Assembly: GCF_000739635.1 (NCBI RefSeq)
Contig: NZ_BATQ01000152.1
Coordinates: forward strand, 1 to 45,329
DNA length: 45,329 bases
Source of the DNA: Verrucomicrobium sp. BvORR034
GTDB lineage: Bacteria; Verrucomicrobiota; Verrucomicrobiia; Verrucomicrobiales; Verrucomicrobiaceae
Reading direction: 5' to 3'
Shown: in pieces, positions 7,974-16,082 of the stretch
Numbering within the stretch: position 1 is the first letter of the stretch
How the letters are laid out: the number at the start of each line of letters is the position of its first letter
Made by a program: the position numbers and the translations under genes
Notes under the pieces: generated by a model
Database searches by the model: none
The model's input: only the letters and a program-made list of their open reading frames with translations
What the model was told of the DNA's origin: nothing

Positions 7974-9353
7974 CTAGGCATCTTCCGGCAAAGGCTTGCC
8001 TTTGGTCTCGGGAAGGAACAGCAGCACGATCAATCCGAGGAGGAAGATGCCGCTCATGTAGGTTGCCGCGTTGCGGAAGGCATCCAACTTCGCTTCCGTC
8101 GTGGTCGCCCCGGCCTTGAGGTGCGCCTGAAGGGCACCCAGCGTGAAAGGACCACTCGCCGCCACGAAACGACCCACGTTGTAACAGAAGCTGACGCCAG
8201 TGCTACGCAGACGGGTGGGGAAGAGTTCCGGGAGATAAATGGCGAAGCCGGCAAACAGCGCGAGCTGGCACCCACCCATGATGGCACTCATCCACACGTC
8301 ACCTTTGCCGCCGAAGAACTGGAAGAAGCCCACGGTGGCCAGCAAGGCTGCCACAAAGGCGATGGCGAAGGCGGGCTTGCGTCCCATCTTCTGCGCCAGC
8401 TTCGTCATGAGGATCATGCCGATAAATGCCCCGATGTTCTGGACAATGGAGTTGATCCCAATCCAGCGAGCCTTGGCACCGGCGATCTCATTGGCCGGCA
8501 CATTGGCCTCAACCAGGGACTTCTCGATCACCCCGCCGACCAGTTCCGGGCTGAAGAACCCGATGCCCCAAAGACCGATCACACCAGCGACGCAGAGCAC
8601 CATGCCCAGGAGGGCGGACCGACGCCAGCGAGCGACGCCAAAGAGAGAACTATACGACCCGAAGGCCACCCCGGCCACGCGGCCAGCTTCACGGGCCTTA
8701 ACCCACTTTTCAGGCTCCTTCAGTTTCAGCTGAATGAACACCACCAGGAAAGCTGGCGCAGCCCCGACAAGGAACATCAACTTCCAGGAGAAATCAGGAC
8801 TGATGGCCTTAGATTCCACCAGGCCGCCCACCCACATGCTAATGAGACCTGCAGCGACGTTGCCCACGGCGGAGAGCGCCTGCAGCGTGCCGAGAGCACC
8901 CGCACGGGCGTGGTCAGGAAGGGCGTCAGCGGTGAGAGCCACAGCAAGGCCGAAGACGCCGCCTACTCCGAGACCCGTGATAAAACGGTAGATGGCAAAA
9001 TCAATCCAGCCTTTGGACAAGGCCGAGAGACCGGTAAAAACGGAGTACATGAGCACCGTGATTGTCAGCGTCTTGGCGCGGCCAATGCGATCGCCCACGG
9101 AACCGAAGATCAGGCCCCCTGTTGCCCAACCTGCCACGAAGATGGATGTCGCATAGCCACCGTAAAGGCTGGCGTCATACCCCTCAGGCAGCAGGGTTTT
9201 CATCGCCGATCCACGGGCGAGAATGAAGAGCTGCTGGTCAAGGCAGTCGAACATCCAGGCAAGGGATGCCATGGCGAAGACGAACCAGTGGTAGCTCGTA
9301 AGGCCCTTCCACCATGGGGTGTTATCTGACGTTAATGCAGGACTTTGACTCAT
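7974..9353 (-). CDS. Major facilitator superfamily transporter
   Basis: The product has 459 residues and about twelve membrane segments. Motif A is visible after TM2 (GSVGDRIGRAKTL), its counterpart in the second half reads TKLAQKMGRKPAF, and the YLPELFPTRLRSTGVSF patch before TM11 is typical of sugar- and organic-acid-type MFS carriers. Substrate cannot be told. The gene is divergent from the PfkB kinase gene, with 108 bases between the two starts, so import and phosphorylation of one sugar is a reasonable inference. It ends at a strong intrinsic terminator. Confidence 0.9.
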   Translation of the reverse strand: MSQSPALTSDNTPWWKGLTSYHWFVFAMASLAWMFDCLDQQLFILARGSAMKTLLPEGYDASLYGGYATSIFVAGWATGGLIFGSVGDRIGRAKTLTITVLMYSVFTGLSALSKGWIDFAIYRFITGLGVGGVFGLAVALTADALPDHARAGALGTLQALSAVGNVAAGLISMWVGGLVESKAISPDFSWKLMFLVGAAPAFLVVFIQLKLKEPEKWVKAREAGRVAGVAFGSYSSLFGVARWRRSALLGMVLCVAGVIGLWGIGFFSPELVGGVIEKSLVEANVPANEIAGAKARWIGINSIVQNIGAFIGMILMTKLAQKMGRKPAFAIAFVAALLATVGFFQFFGGKGDVWMSAIMGGCQLALFAGFAIYLPELFPTRLRSTGVSFCYNVGRFVAASGPFTLGALQAHLKAGATTTEAKLDAFRNAATYMSGIFLLGLIVLLFLPETKGKPLPEDA

Positions 9354-9461
9354 GGGCGCGGAGTTTGGGAGAGGTGAAGTAGGATGACAACCGAGAATTG
9401 AGGGCTACGGCTCTATTTCCGGCTGGCTATCATTTTTCACTTTTCGACTTAAGTTCCCCGC

Positions 9462-10400
9462 ATGTTTCACACTTCCCCTCATGGGACGGACCCGGCCGAA
9501 CCGCCACTTGAGGTGCTCGGGATCGGAGCCGCGACATGGGACCGTTTTGTAGTGGTTCCTGAGTTTCCTGCGGGTGACGGGGTTACCCAGGCCCTGGAAC
9601 TGCATGAACAGGGTGGCGGGCCGGTGGCCACAGCCCTGTGTGTGATGGCCGCCCTGGGCACGCCCGCACGTCTGCTGGACACGCAGGGGGACGACGCCAC
9701 CGGACGGGCGATCCTGGAAGAGCTGCGTATGTTGGGAGTGCGAACCGAGTCGATCGCCATCTATCCGGGCGCGCGCTCCGCGCTGGCGCACATCCTGGTG
9801 CGGCAGCGCGATGGGGCCCGTCACATCTTTTTCCACCCTGCGAATTGCCCCGAACCGGATGCTGAGGTGATCCTAAGCAAATCCTTTGGCAAGGTGGGCC
9901 TGGTGCACCTCAACGGTCGCCACGAGAACGCTGCGCGTCAGGCGCTGGCCTGGGCGAAGGAGGCCGGAGTACCCGTGTCCTTCGACGGCGGAGCCGGGAG
10001 ATATCGCGAGTCCATTCGGGATCTGGTACAGGGCAGCGGGCTGCGTATTTTGGCGCGGGAGTTTGCCTGCGCCTTCACCGGGGCGAGCAGCCTGGAGTCC
10101 GCCGCGGAGATACTGCGCGAGGATGACCCGGAGCTGCTGGTGATTACCGATGGCGTGAAGGGCTCTTGGGTCTGGCCACGCGGGGAGGCATCGTTTCATG
10201 AACCCGCCGTGCAGGTCGCGGACGTGGTGGACACCACGGGCTGCGGTGATGTCTATCACGGAGCCTTTTTGCATGGGTGGATGCAGCAGTGGCCCGCGCA
10301 ACGTTGCGCCCGCCTGGCCAGTGAGATGGCGGCGGAAACGGCGAGGCATGTGGGCGGACGGACGGCGATCCAGAGGATCGGTAGTTCAGTGAATCAGTAA
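9462..10400 (+). CDS. PfkB-family carbohydrate kinase
   Basis: The product has 312 residues. An N-terminal GIGAATWDRFVVVPEFP and the GGGPVATAL stretch (51-59) are the sugar-binding part of the ribokinase fold. DTTGCGDVYHGAF (257-269) is the C-terminal PfkB signature with the anion hole and catalytic Asp263. ATP-dependent phosphorylation of a sugar or sugar-like substrate is expected in the cytoplasm; the exact substrate is unknown. The divergent neighbour is an MFS transporter. The last codons (GSSVNQ) already lie inside an octamer repeat, so the C-terminus may have been changed by repeat growth. Confidence 0.92.
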   Translation: MFHTSPHGTDPAEPPLEVLGIGAATWDRFVVVPEFPAGDGVTQALELHEQGGGPVATALCVMAALGTPARLLDTQGDDATGRAILEELRMLGVRTESIAIYPGARSALAHILVRQRDGARHIFFHPANCPEPDAEVILSKSFGKVGLVHLNGRHENAARQALAWAKEAGVPVSFDGGAGRYRESIRDLVQGSGLRILAREFACAFTGASSLESAAEILREDDPELLVITDGVKGSWVWPRGEASFHEPAVQVADVVDTTGCGDVYHGAFLHGWMQQWPAQRCARLASEMAAETARHVGGRTAIQRIGSSVNQ

Positions 10401-10418
10401 TTCAGCAAACCAGTGGGC
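10379..10418 (+). repeat. Octamer array over the pfkB-type gene stop codon
   Basis: Five in-phase 8-base units run without gaps: CGGTAGTT, CAGTGAAT, CAGTAATT, CAGCAAAC, CAGTGGGC. The stop codon TAA (10398-10400) is inside the third unit. Confidence 0.8.
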
Positions 10419-10590
10419 CATTGGAGGGTTTCAGGGGCGGGGTTGGAGGCGGGGAGTGACAGCACGCCATGGGCCTACCGCTCCGCGGTAGAAGTCGTCC
10501 CTACCCCATTCCATGGGTAGTCCTCGCTCCGCTCGACCGACCCATGGCTATGCATGGCGAACCCTCCGGGTTCATGAAATAACACGCAAT

Positions 10591-10697
10591 ACTGACGCAC
10601 TGACGCACTGACGCACTGACGCACTGACGCACTGACGCACTGACGCACTGACGCACTGACGCACTGACGCACTGACGCACTGACGCACTGACGCACT
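10591..10697. repeat. Perfect 8-bp tandem array, 13.4 copies
   Basis: ACTGACGC (reverse complement GCGTCAGT) is repeated 13 times without a mismatch, followed by a partial ACT. The same octamer type occurs singly or doubly at 13350-13394 and 13715-13722. Perfect identity points to recent slippage expansion. Confidence 0.97.
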
Positions 10698-10743
10698 CCA
10701 CCGAGCCACTGAATTACCGTTTTACCGAATTACTGATTTACCG
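10696..10743 (-). repeat. Degenerate octamer array adjoining the 10747 gene
   Basis: Read on the minus strand, six 8-base units follow the stop codon after 3 bases: CGGTAAAT, CAGTAATT, CGGTAAAA, CGGTAATT, CAGTGGCT, CGGTGGAG. They lead directly into the perfect CAGTGCGT-type array, which shows that the perfect array is an expansion of the same repeat family. Confidence 0.8.
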
Positions 10744-10746
10744 GAC

Positions 10747-12264
10747 TCATCCCGCACGGGCCATGCCGATGCCGATGGCGACGGTGGGCTCTGCGGCATC
10801 AGCGAATGCGACGGGGCCGGGTTTGCCGCCCTCGTCTCGGTAATCACTACCGATGGAGTAGAGGCAGCCTTTCTCGGGGTTGTAGCGGAGAGATTCCCCA
10901 GTGTAGGGATCGATGCCCACAGAGTCGATGTAGCCGCCCTTCAGCGCGTCCAGGGTGGCGGGCAGGCGGGCCTCGGTGATGACATAGCGGCGGATGGCAA
11001 AGAGGGTCATCACCGCATCATGACGGAAGCGGGCCAGGTGCACGCGATCGGGCAGCGTTTCATAGAACCCAATGCGGGACTGGTAGTACTCCGTGCCGGA
11101 CCAGTTGGGGTCAAAGAGCGGGCGCCGGGTGGGCTGACGGTGCTCCAGGCGGGAGGACATCTTGCCACCCCGCGCATAGGCGGCCAGGACGGGCTCCTTC
11201 TGGAGTTCGCGGAAGCTGTCTGCGAACTGGCGGAGCGTGGCGTGAGGTTTGAAAAAGACCCAGCCGGTGCGTGCAGGCAGGTAGTATGGGGGCAGCGGGG
11301 GCTCATCCTGCGCCGGGCCGATGAGGAGCTTCCGCTCATACGCATAGAAGCCTTTCATGGCGGCGCGCAACCGCTCCATGGAGGGCATGAAGGGCTTGAA
11401 CTCCACCTCCTGCAGCCGCTTGAGCCGGCCCGCATCGAGCTGGGTGTTGCGCAGGAGCTCGGCTAGGGAAGCGGTTGAAGCCTCGTGGAACGCCAGGGAG
11501 CGGTCCATGAGGGAGGGCCAGGCATCGAGCTGCTCCAGCAGCCCGCCAAGCACGGCCATGTCGATAGCGGCAAGGAACGACGCCTCCTCCTGCCCGCGGC
11601 GGGAGAGGTAAGCGCTTTCCACCTGCTTCATGAGCACCACGGCAGGCCAGGCACGATCCGCACCGAAGTCGGCCTTTTTCCACTCCGTGGAGCGAGGCTG
11701 CCACTCCAGATCCTTCTCCTCCAGGAGATCGCGGAAATTATCCAACACGGCGCTATGTTGCTCCAGCAGGGCGGAAAGGGTCGGCGTGTCCCACTGCCAC
11801 ACGGGAGTCTGCGGCAGGCCCTCCCGGCGCACGGACTGCGCGGCAGAGAGCATGGCCTTCATGCGGCGCACAGCCGCCATGTCCGAGGGCGGGCTGCCTT
11901 CCGCCGGCCCGGGCATGACATCGCTGTCGAACGGCGGAGCTTCATCCCGAAGATAGGCAAAGACCCCCAGCACGGTGGCCAGCAGGCCAAAGAGCACCCA
12001 GGTCAACTTCGATGGCGGGCCCCAGCCGGTCTGGCTCTCCGGGCGCGGCTCATTGCCGGATGGCGAGGTGTCCTTCCGGGGCCGTCCCCGCTCGCGAGGC
12101 GGGTCGCCATCGCCTTCCTCATCGCGAGCGCGATTCCGCTCCCGATCCTGATCGCGGTCGGGCCCACGACGGCGTGGCGCAACGACATCCTGCTCCTCGT
12201 CCTCATCGAACCAGCGGTGTTCGGGTACAGGATTGCGTCGACGGCGGCGGGGTGGCTCCGACAT
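10747..12264 (-). CDS. Membrane-anchored protein of unknown function
   Basis: The product has 505 residues. The first 80 are extremely charged and probably disordered (many Arg, Asp, Glu, Pro). One membrane helix follows (about 85-105, LTWVLFGLLATVLGVFAYL). The rest is a long, mostly helical extracytoplasmic domain ending with a patch (TEARLPATLDALKGGYIDSVGIDPYTGESLRYNPEKGCLYSIGSD, quoted in pieces below) typical of Planctomycete and Verrucomicrobial proteins: the motif DPYTGESLRY with CLYSIGSD. I do not know the function. It stands alone, convergent with the PfkB gene and divergent from the reductase gene. Confidence 0.78.
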   Translation of the reverse strand: MSEPPRRRRRNPVPEHRWFDEDEEQDVVAPRRRGPDRDQDRERNRARDEEGDGDPPRERGRPRKDTSPSGNEPRPESQTGWGPPSKLTWVLFGLLATVLGVFAYLRDEAPPFDSDVMPGPAEGSPPSDMAAVRRMKAMLSAAQSVRREGLPQTPVWQWDTPTLSALLEQHSAVLDNFRDLLEEKDLEWQPRSTEWKKADFGADRAWPAVVLMKQVESAYLSRRGQEEASFLAAIDMAVLGGLLEQLDAWPSLMDRSLAFHEASTASLAELLRNTQLDAGRLKRLQEVEFKPFMPSMERLRAAMKGFYAYERKLLIGPAQDEPPLPPYYLPARTGWVFFKPHATLRQFADSFRELQKEPVLAAYARGGKMSSRLEHRQPTRRPLFDPNWSGTEYYQSRIGFYETLPDRVHLARFRHDAVMTLFAIRRYVITEARLPATLDALKGGYIDSVGIDPYTGESLRYNPEKGCLYSIGSDYRDEGGKPGPVAFADAAEPTVAIGIGMARAG

Positions 12265-12393
12265 TTACGCAGGATCATGCCACGCCCCAGCGCAGGTGCA
12301 ACGTGGGAACCGCTTGAGGCGTAGGCAAAATGACGGCTTCATGCCTTGATGGGTCGTCGCATACTCCCTTCTTGCTCCTTTCCTCTATCTCTC

Positions 12394-13347
12394 ATGGCTC
12401 TTCTCAATCATCACCTGCCCGACTACCGCATCGCCATTGTGGGAAGCGGGGCGGTCGGCTGCTACTACGGCGGGCGTCTGGCCCAGTACGGGCGGGACGT
12501 GCACTTCCTTATGCGCAGCGACTATGACCACGTGAAGCGCCATGGTCTGAAGATCCTGAGCAAGCAGGGCGACGCCCATCTGCAGGGAGTGAAGGTCCAC
12601 CGCACCGCCGCAGACATCGGCCCGTGTGATCTGGTCATCATCGCGCTCAAGACCACCTCCAACGAGGCCCTGCACGACATCATCCCGCCACTGCTGCATG
12701 AGAATACCATGCTGCTCACGCTGCAAAACGGCCTGGGCAATGAGGAACTGCTGGCCGAGCGCTACGGAGCGGAACGGGTGCTGGGCGGCCTGTGCCATGT
12801 GTGCATCAACCGCACAGGCCCGGGCGTGATCGAGCATCTCGCGCAGGGCCTGATCGCCCTGGGCGAACACTCCGGCTGGCCCCAGCCCCGCACGCATGAG
12901 ATCGCGTCCGAGTTCAAACGCTGCGGCATCGTCTGCAACGTGGAGGAGAGCCTGTCCACCGCCCGCTGGCGCAAGCTGGTGTGGAACATCCCCTTCAACG
13001 GCCTTTCGATCGTTGGCGGAGAAGGACGCACCGGACTGGATACCGCCCAGATCCTGGCGGATGACTCCCTCACCTACCTGGTCCGCGCGCTTATGCACGA
13101 AGTCATCGGAGCCGCACGTAAATTGGGCGGCGAGATCCCCTCCTCCCTGGCGGACGACATGATCAAATCCACCAAAGGCATGGGCGGCTACCGCACCAGC
13201 AGCCTCATCGACTTTGAAGAAGGCCGCGAAGTCGAACTCGACGCCATCTGGGGCGAACCCCTCCGCCGCGCGGCAAACGCCGGTGCCGAGGTCGGGAGGC
13301 TGGAGACACTATACTATCTGCTGAAGCGGAAGCTTGGCAGCCAGTAG
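12394..13347 (+). CDS. panE: 2-dehydropantoate 2-reductase
   Basis: I use ATG 12394, giving 317 residues; an upstream in-frame ATG at 12346 would add 16 residues unlike the family. RIAIVGSGAVGCYYGGRLA is the N-terminal NADPH-binding GxGxxG motif. TLQNGLGNEE and the helical C-terminal domain with LVWNIPFN are typical of the ApbA/PanE family. The enzyme reduces ketopantoate to pantoate in pantothenate and CoA synthesis. Family members with other 2-keto substrates exist, so the symbol is a best fit. Its stop TAG is embedded in an octamer repeat. Confidence 0.85.
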   Translation: MALLNHHLPDYRIAIVGSGAVGCYYGGRLAQYGRDVHFLMRSDYDHVKRHGLKILSKQGDAHLQGVKVHRTAADIGPCDLVIIALKTTSNEALHDIIPPLLHENTMLLTLQNGLGNEELLAERYGAERVLGGLCHVCINRTGPGVIEHLAQGLIALGEHSGWPQPRTHEIASEFKRCGIVCNVEESLSTARWRKLVWNIPFNGLSIVGGEGRTGLDTAQILADDSLTYLVRALMHEVIGAARKLGGEIPSSLADDMIKSTKGMGGYRTSSLIDFEEGREVELDAIWGEPLRRAANAGAEVGRLETLYYLLKRKLGSQ

Positions 13348-13394
13348 GTCAGTGCGTCTGGGCCAGTACGTCAGTGCGTCAGTGGGCAGTGCGT
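13342..13394 (+). repeat. Octamer array over the panE stop codon
   Basis: Units CAGTAGGT, CAGTGCGT, then after a 6-base break CAGTACGT, CAGTGCGT, CAGTGGG and CAGTGCGT. The stop TAG (13345-13347) lies in the first unit. The last part is also the left arm of a 38-base inverted repeat. Confidence 0.75.
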
Positions 13395-13719
13395 CAAGGT
13401 GTTGGGGCTGGATGGGTCGTTGTGTGTCTAACAGCTTGCGGAAGATCCTTTGGACGTCGCCTCACTCAAACGCATCATGGATCTCGCGGGCGTGACCGCG
13501 TAAACGCGGAACTCCAACCCTCTCCGTTGGTGCTGGCAGGGCGGAAAGGCTCGACTACGCGAGATAGGACGACCAGAGACCGGGACAGGAATATCCCTCG
13601 CTCCTTTTGCTGACGCTGACGACTCAGACACTACGGGGTCGATCAGCGCACTCGGAAGCTGGAATGCGCACAACGTACGACTCCAGCCCCAACACCTTGA
13701 CCCACTGCCCACTGACGCA
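13375..13719. repeat. 345-bp element with 38-bp inverted ends
   Basis: Bases 13375-13412 are the reverse complement of 13682-13719 with one mismatch. The arms combine octamer units (CAGTGGG, CAGTGCGT) with the unique part CAAGGTGTTGGGGCTGGA. Similarity appears to fade inward beyond the arms. There is no open frame of transposase type inside the 269-base interior, so it could be a MITE-like element or a repeat-mediated inversion. Confidence 0.6.
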
Positions 13720-13730
13720 CTGAATTACTG
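13700..13730 (-). repeat. Octamer array behind the anti-sigma gene
   Basis: On the minus strand, about 20 bases after the stop codon, the units CAGTAATT, CAGTGCGT, CAGTGGG and CAGTGGGT follow each other. This is the only array here that begins some distance after the stop rather than over it. Confidence 0.7.
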
Positions 13731-13750
13731 GCTGCCGGGCCTCCGGCCCG

Positions 13751-14593
13751 CTACGGGCTAATCATGATGATGCTGCCTTCCCCTTCCGGGACGCCGCCTT
13801 CCTTCTCCACACTCACGGCGAAGCGGGAGGCGTCGGTGATGGGCTGCGCTGGCTTGAAGGTGATGGTGGCGCGACCGCGGTCGTTCACCTTCACCACTCC
13901 GGCGTCCACCGGCTTGGTCTTGCCCTTGTCGATGACCCAAAGCTGGTAATCCTTGTTGGGCTGCACAGGCGGCATCTTGTCCATTTTCAACTGCCCCTGC
14001 TGGGCATTGCTGTCCCACACCACCACGGCCACGCCTTCTTCGTAGCGCTTCATGCCAGAGCGGAGCGTCGCGATCTCCATGCTGGAGACGGCATTGGCCT
14101 GCTTGAGCCGGGACACCTCAGCTGTGAGAGCGGTGGTGTCGGAAGTGGCAGCAGCAAGTTTTTGCTGAAGCTCAGTCTTGGCCTGCTCGGCCAGTTGAGT
14201 CTCCGCCTTGGCCCGTACTTCACTGGCCTGGAGAGCCGGAATCTGGGCGGCGATCTGCTGCTTCTCCTCCCACAGGCGGAAGGCGCCGAAGGCCAGTCCC
14301 GCTGCGGCAGCCCAGGCGACCCACGGACTGCGAATGAGCCCAAAGATGACACCAGTGACGATGTTGGAGCGCTTCGAGCGGCGGATCTCCGCAAGGAGGC
14401 GCGCACGCAGCTCCGGCGGAGGGGCGTCTTCAGGCAGCAGTTGGGCGATTTCGGCGGCAGTTTCCTCAAACTCGGCCACAGCCTCGCGGAGGCGGGCGTC
14501 CACCTTCATCTCGCTGCGCAGAATGCGCTTCTCATGCTCGTCCAGCACATGCAGCGAGTACATGGCGGCCTGTTCTTCCTGACGATCTGTCAT
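13751..14593 (-). CDS. RskA-type anti-sigma factor
   Basis: The product has 280 residues. The cytoplasmic N-terminal part (1-85) starts with the helical anti-sigma pattern (EEQAAMYSLHVLDEHEKRIL). One membrane helix lies at about 91-108, a long Ala/Gln/Glu-rich coiled coil at 110-180, and the C-terminal RskA domain (MPPVQPNKDYQLWVIDKGK, ASRFAVSVEKEGG) is outside. It should hold the neighbouring ECF sigma factor inactive at the membrane until a signal leads to its release. Its ATG overlaps the sigma TGA as ATGA, so the two are translationally coupled. Confidence 0.9.
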   Translation of the reverse strand: MTDRQEEQAAMYSLHVLDEHEKRILRSEMKVDARLREAVAEFEETAAEIAQLLPEDAPPPELRARLLAEIRRSKRSNIVTGVIFGLIRSPWVAWAAAAGLAFGAFRLWEEKQQIAAQIPALQASEVRAKAETQLAEQAKTELQQKLAAATSDTTALTAEVSRLKQANAVSSMEIATLRSGMKRYEEGVAVVVWDSNAQQGQLKMDKMPPVQPNKDYQLWVIDKGKTKPVDAGVVKVNDRGRATITFKPAQPITDASRFAVSVEKEGGVPEGEGSIIMISP

Positions 14594-15150
14594 GACAGAC
14601 CTCCTTTCAGCAAGTCGCGCAGCCGTACCAGGCCGCGGCGGATGTGCGTTTTCACTGTGCCCAGAGGGGCTCCGAAGAGTTCTGACAATTGATGATGGGT
14701 GTAGCCTTTAAGGAAGGCCCATTCGATGCATTTGCGCTGGTCCTCAGGCAGGGCCAGCAGTGCCTGACGCACCAGGTCGGCGCGCTCCTGCCGGTCCGCG
14801 GCATGGTCGGAACGTTCCGCGGTGTCATCCAGAGGAGGCAGCAGTTCTGCCGCCTTGTCCGCTACCCGGGTGCGACGGCGCAGCGCGCGCAGGCGGTCGA
14901 TGGCCTTGTGGCGGAAGATCACGACGGACCAAGTGAAGGCCTTGCTGCGGGTGGGGTCGTAGGACGGCGCGTGCTCCCACAGGTAGAGGAACCCCTCCTG
15001 TAGTACTTCCACCGCCTCCTGATCGTCCTCCAATATGCGCCTCACCAGCGCGTGAAGAGAGCCGGAAAACCGGTCGTACAGTGCTCCGAACGCGGCTTGA
15101 TCCCGCGCGGCAACACGTAGCATGAGGTTTTCATCCGATTCCTGATCCAT
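14590..15150 (-). CDS. ECF-type RNA polymerase sigma factor
   Basis: I start at ATG 15150-15148 (186 residues), just before region 2; the frame stays open upstream without family-like sequence. Region 2 (FGALYDRFSGSLHALVRRIL, DDQEAVEVLQEGFLYLW, SKAFTWSVVIFRHKAIDRLRALRRR) and region 4 (ALLALPEDQRKCIEWAFLKGYTHHQLSELFGAPLGTVKTHIRRGL) are clear. It resembles the SigK-type group paired with RskA anti-sigma factors. The gene is co-transcribed with the anti-sigma gene and divergent from the FMN-binding/ApbE pair, which may be a target. Confidence 0.93.
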   Translation of the reverse strand: MDQESDENLMLRVAARDQAAFGALYDRFSGSLHALVRRILEDDQEAVEVLQEGFLYLWEHAPSYDPTRSKAFTWSVVIFRHKAIDRLRALRRRTRVADKAAELLPPLDDTAERSDHAADRQERADLVRQALLALPEDQRKCIEWAFLKGYTHHQLSELFGAPLGTVKTHIRRGLVRLRDLLKGGLS

Positions 15151-15491
15151 GGGACACTTAAACAAGGGGACATCCCGGTCCCCGCTGGCAGGCCACCCGG
15201 CCCAGTCACGCCTCGTGACCACGCCGCCGTAAGTGGCGAGAGGCATCGTTAGCAGGGTTGGCGCGGTCACACAACTTTTTGCGTGGAAAGGTTGCGCTTG
15301 GATGCTGGAAATGTTGCCCGGCAGCGCCGCACGAGGGGAAATTCCAGGTACAACCGCAATCAAAAGCGGTTATTGAGACTTGTTCGCAGATAATGGTTGA
15401 CCTCTGCATCAATTTCATGCACTACTCTTGCGATCTTGTCTCAATAACTGCATTCCACCTACCTCGGGGTCCGAGGGTCCCCTTTCCCGTC
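15151..15491. other. Divergent intergenic region
   Basis: It separates the sigma factor gene from the FMN-binding gene and should carry both promoters. Its main visible structure is the inverted repeat at 15369-15448. I could not place convincing promoter boxes. Confidence 0.5.
15369..15448. promoter_or_regulatory. Widely spaced inverted repeat, possible operator
   Basis: GTTATTGAGAC (15369-15379) is exactly repeated in inverse orientation at 15438-15448 (GTCTCAATAAC), with 58 bases between. Weaker matching extends outward and inward (TCGCA on each side). It ends 43 bases before the ATG of the FMN-binding gene. It could be a paired protein-binding site with looping, or an RNA stem in the leader. 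No known regulator motif is matched with confidence. Confidence 0.35.
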
Positions 15492-16049
15492 ATGACCGTC
15501 CGCTTTATCGCCAGCGTCGCCAGCCTGCCCGTGGCCCCGTTGGTCTGCCATGCCGAGGTGTTCCTGAGCCTGGAACAGGCCCAGAGGCTGATCTTTCCCG
15601 GGGAGACGCTCACGGAGTCTTCCGTCACCCTCACCGAGCGCCAGAAGCGTCAGGTGGAGCATGCCTCCGGGGTGAAGGTGAAGGACCGCCACGTCCGCGC
15701 CTGGCGCACGGCGGGCGGAGGGGTGTTTTTCCTCGATACCGTAACGGGCAAGCATGAGGAGATCACCTATGCCTGCGGCATCGCCTCCAGCGGGCAGGTG
15801 AAGCAGATCGAGGTGATGAAGTACCGCGAGGCCTACGGCCAGCAGGTGCGCAACGCCTCCTGGCGCAAGCAGTTCGTGGGAGCCACGGTGGACTCTGATC
15901 TCACGGTGGGGGGAGATATCCGCCACCTGAGCGGTGCCACCTTCTCCTGCAGCAGCATCACCGCCGGCATGCGCCGCCTGCTGCACACCCATGCGGTTGC
16001 TTTCTCGAACCCCTCTCCTCTGCCAGCCACCGCGTTCACCGTGTGCTGA
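15492..16049 (+). CDS. Exported FMN-binding domain protein
   Basis: From ATG 15492 the product has 185 residues. The first 21 look like a signal peptide (VRFIASVASLPVAPLVCHA). EVFLSLEQAQRLIFPG is typical of the mature N-terminus of FMN-binding proteins. LSGATFS (146-152) is the flavinylation motif of the NqrC/RnfG FMN-binding domain, so FMN is expected on Thr150 through a phosphoester bond. The next gene encodes the enzyme that makes this bond. The pair probably forms a periplasmic or membrane-surface electron carrier; its redox partner is not in the window. Confidence 0.82.
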   Translation: MTVRFIASVASLPVAPLVCHAEVFLSLEQAQRLIFPGETLTESSVTLTERQKRQVEHASGVKVKDRHVRAWRTAGGGVFFLDTVTGKHEEITYACGIASSGQVKQIEVMKYREAYGQQVRNASWRKQFVGATVDSDLTVGGDIRHLSGATFSCSSITAGMRRLLHTHAVAFSNPSPLPATAFTVC

Positions 16050-16082
16050 GGCCCGTCTTCCCTGCCAACTTCTCCCACTGTC

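Larger units (their letters stand above)
10401..10746. other. Intergenic region between convergent genes
   Basis: No gene is supported. Both ends are made of octamer repeats (10379-10418 and 10591-10743). Between them, 10480-10570 contains a short imperfect palindrome around CCATGGGT / ACCCATGG. Open frames across the perfect array merely translate the 8-base unit as an 8-residue repeat. Confidence 0.7.
13348..13750. other. Intergenic region between convergent genes
   Basis: No gene is supported. The region is bounded by octamer arrays and an inverted repeat (13375-13412 and 13682-13719). The interior has a repeat-C-like piece, ACGCGGAACTCCAACCCT, around 13504-13521. Confidence 0.65.

Noticed and set aside
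10591-10697. CRISPR array
   Set aside because: The units are 8 bases, contiguous and without spacers, and no cas gene is near. It is a simple tandem repeat.
10475-10701. Open frames encoding repeats of VSASVRQC
   Set aside because: They only translate the 8-base tandem array (3 x 8 bases = 8 residues) and have no start context or conservation.
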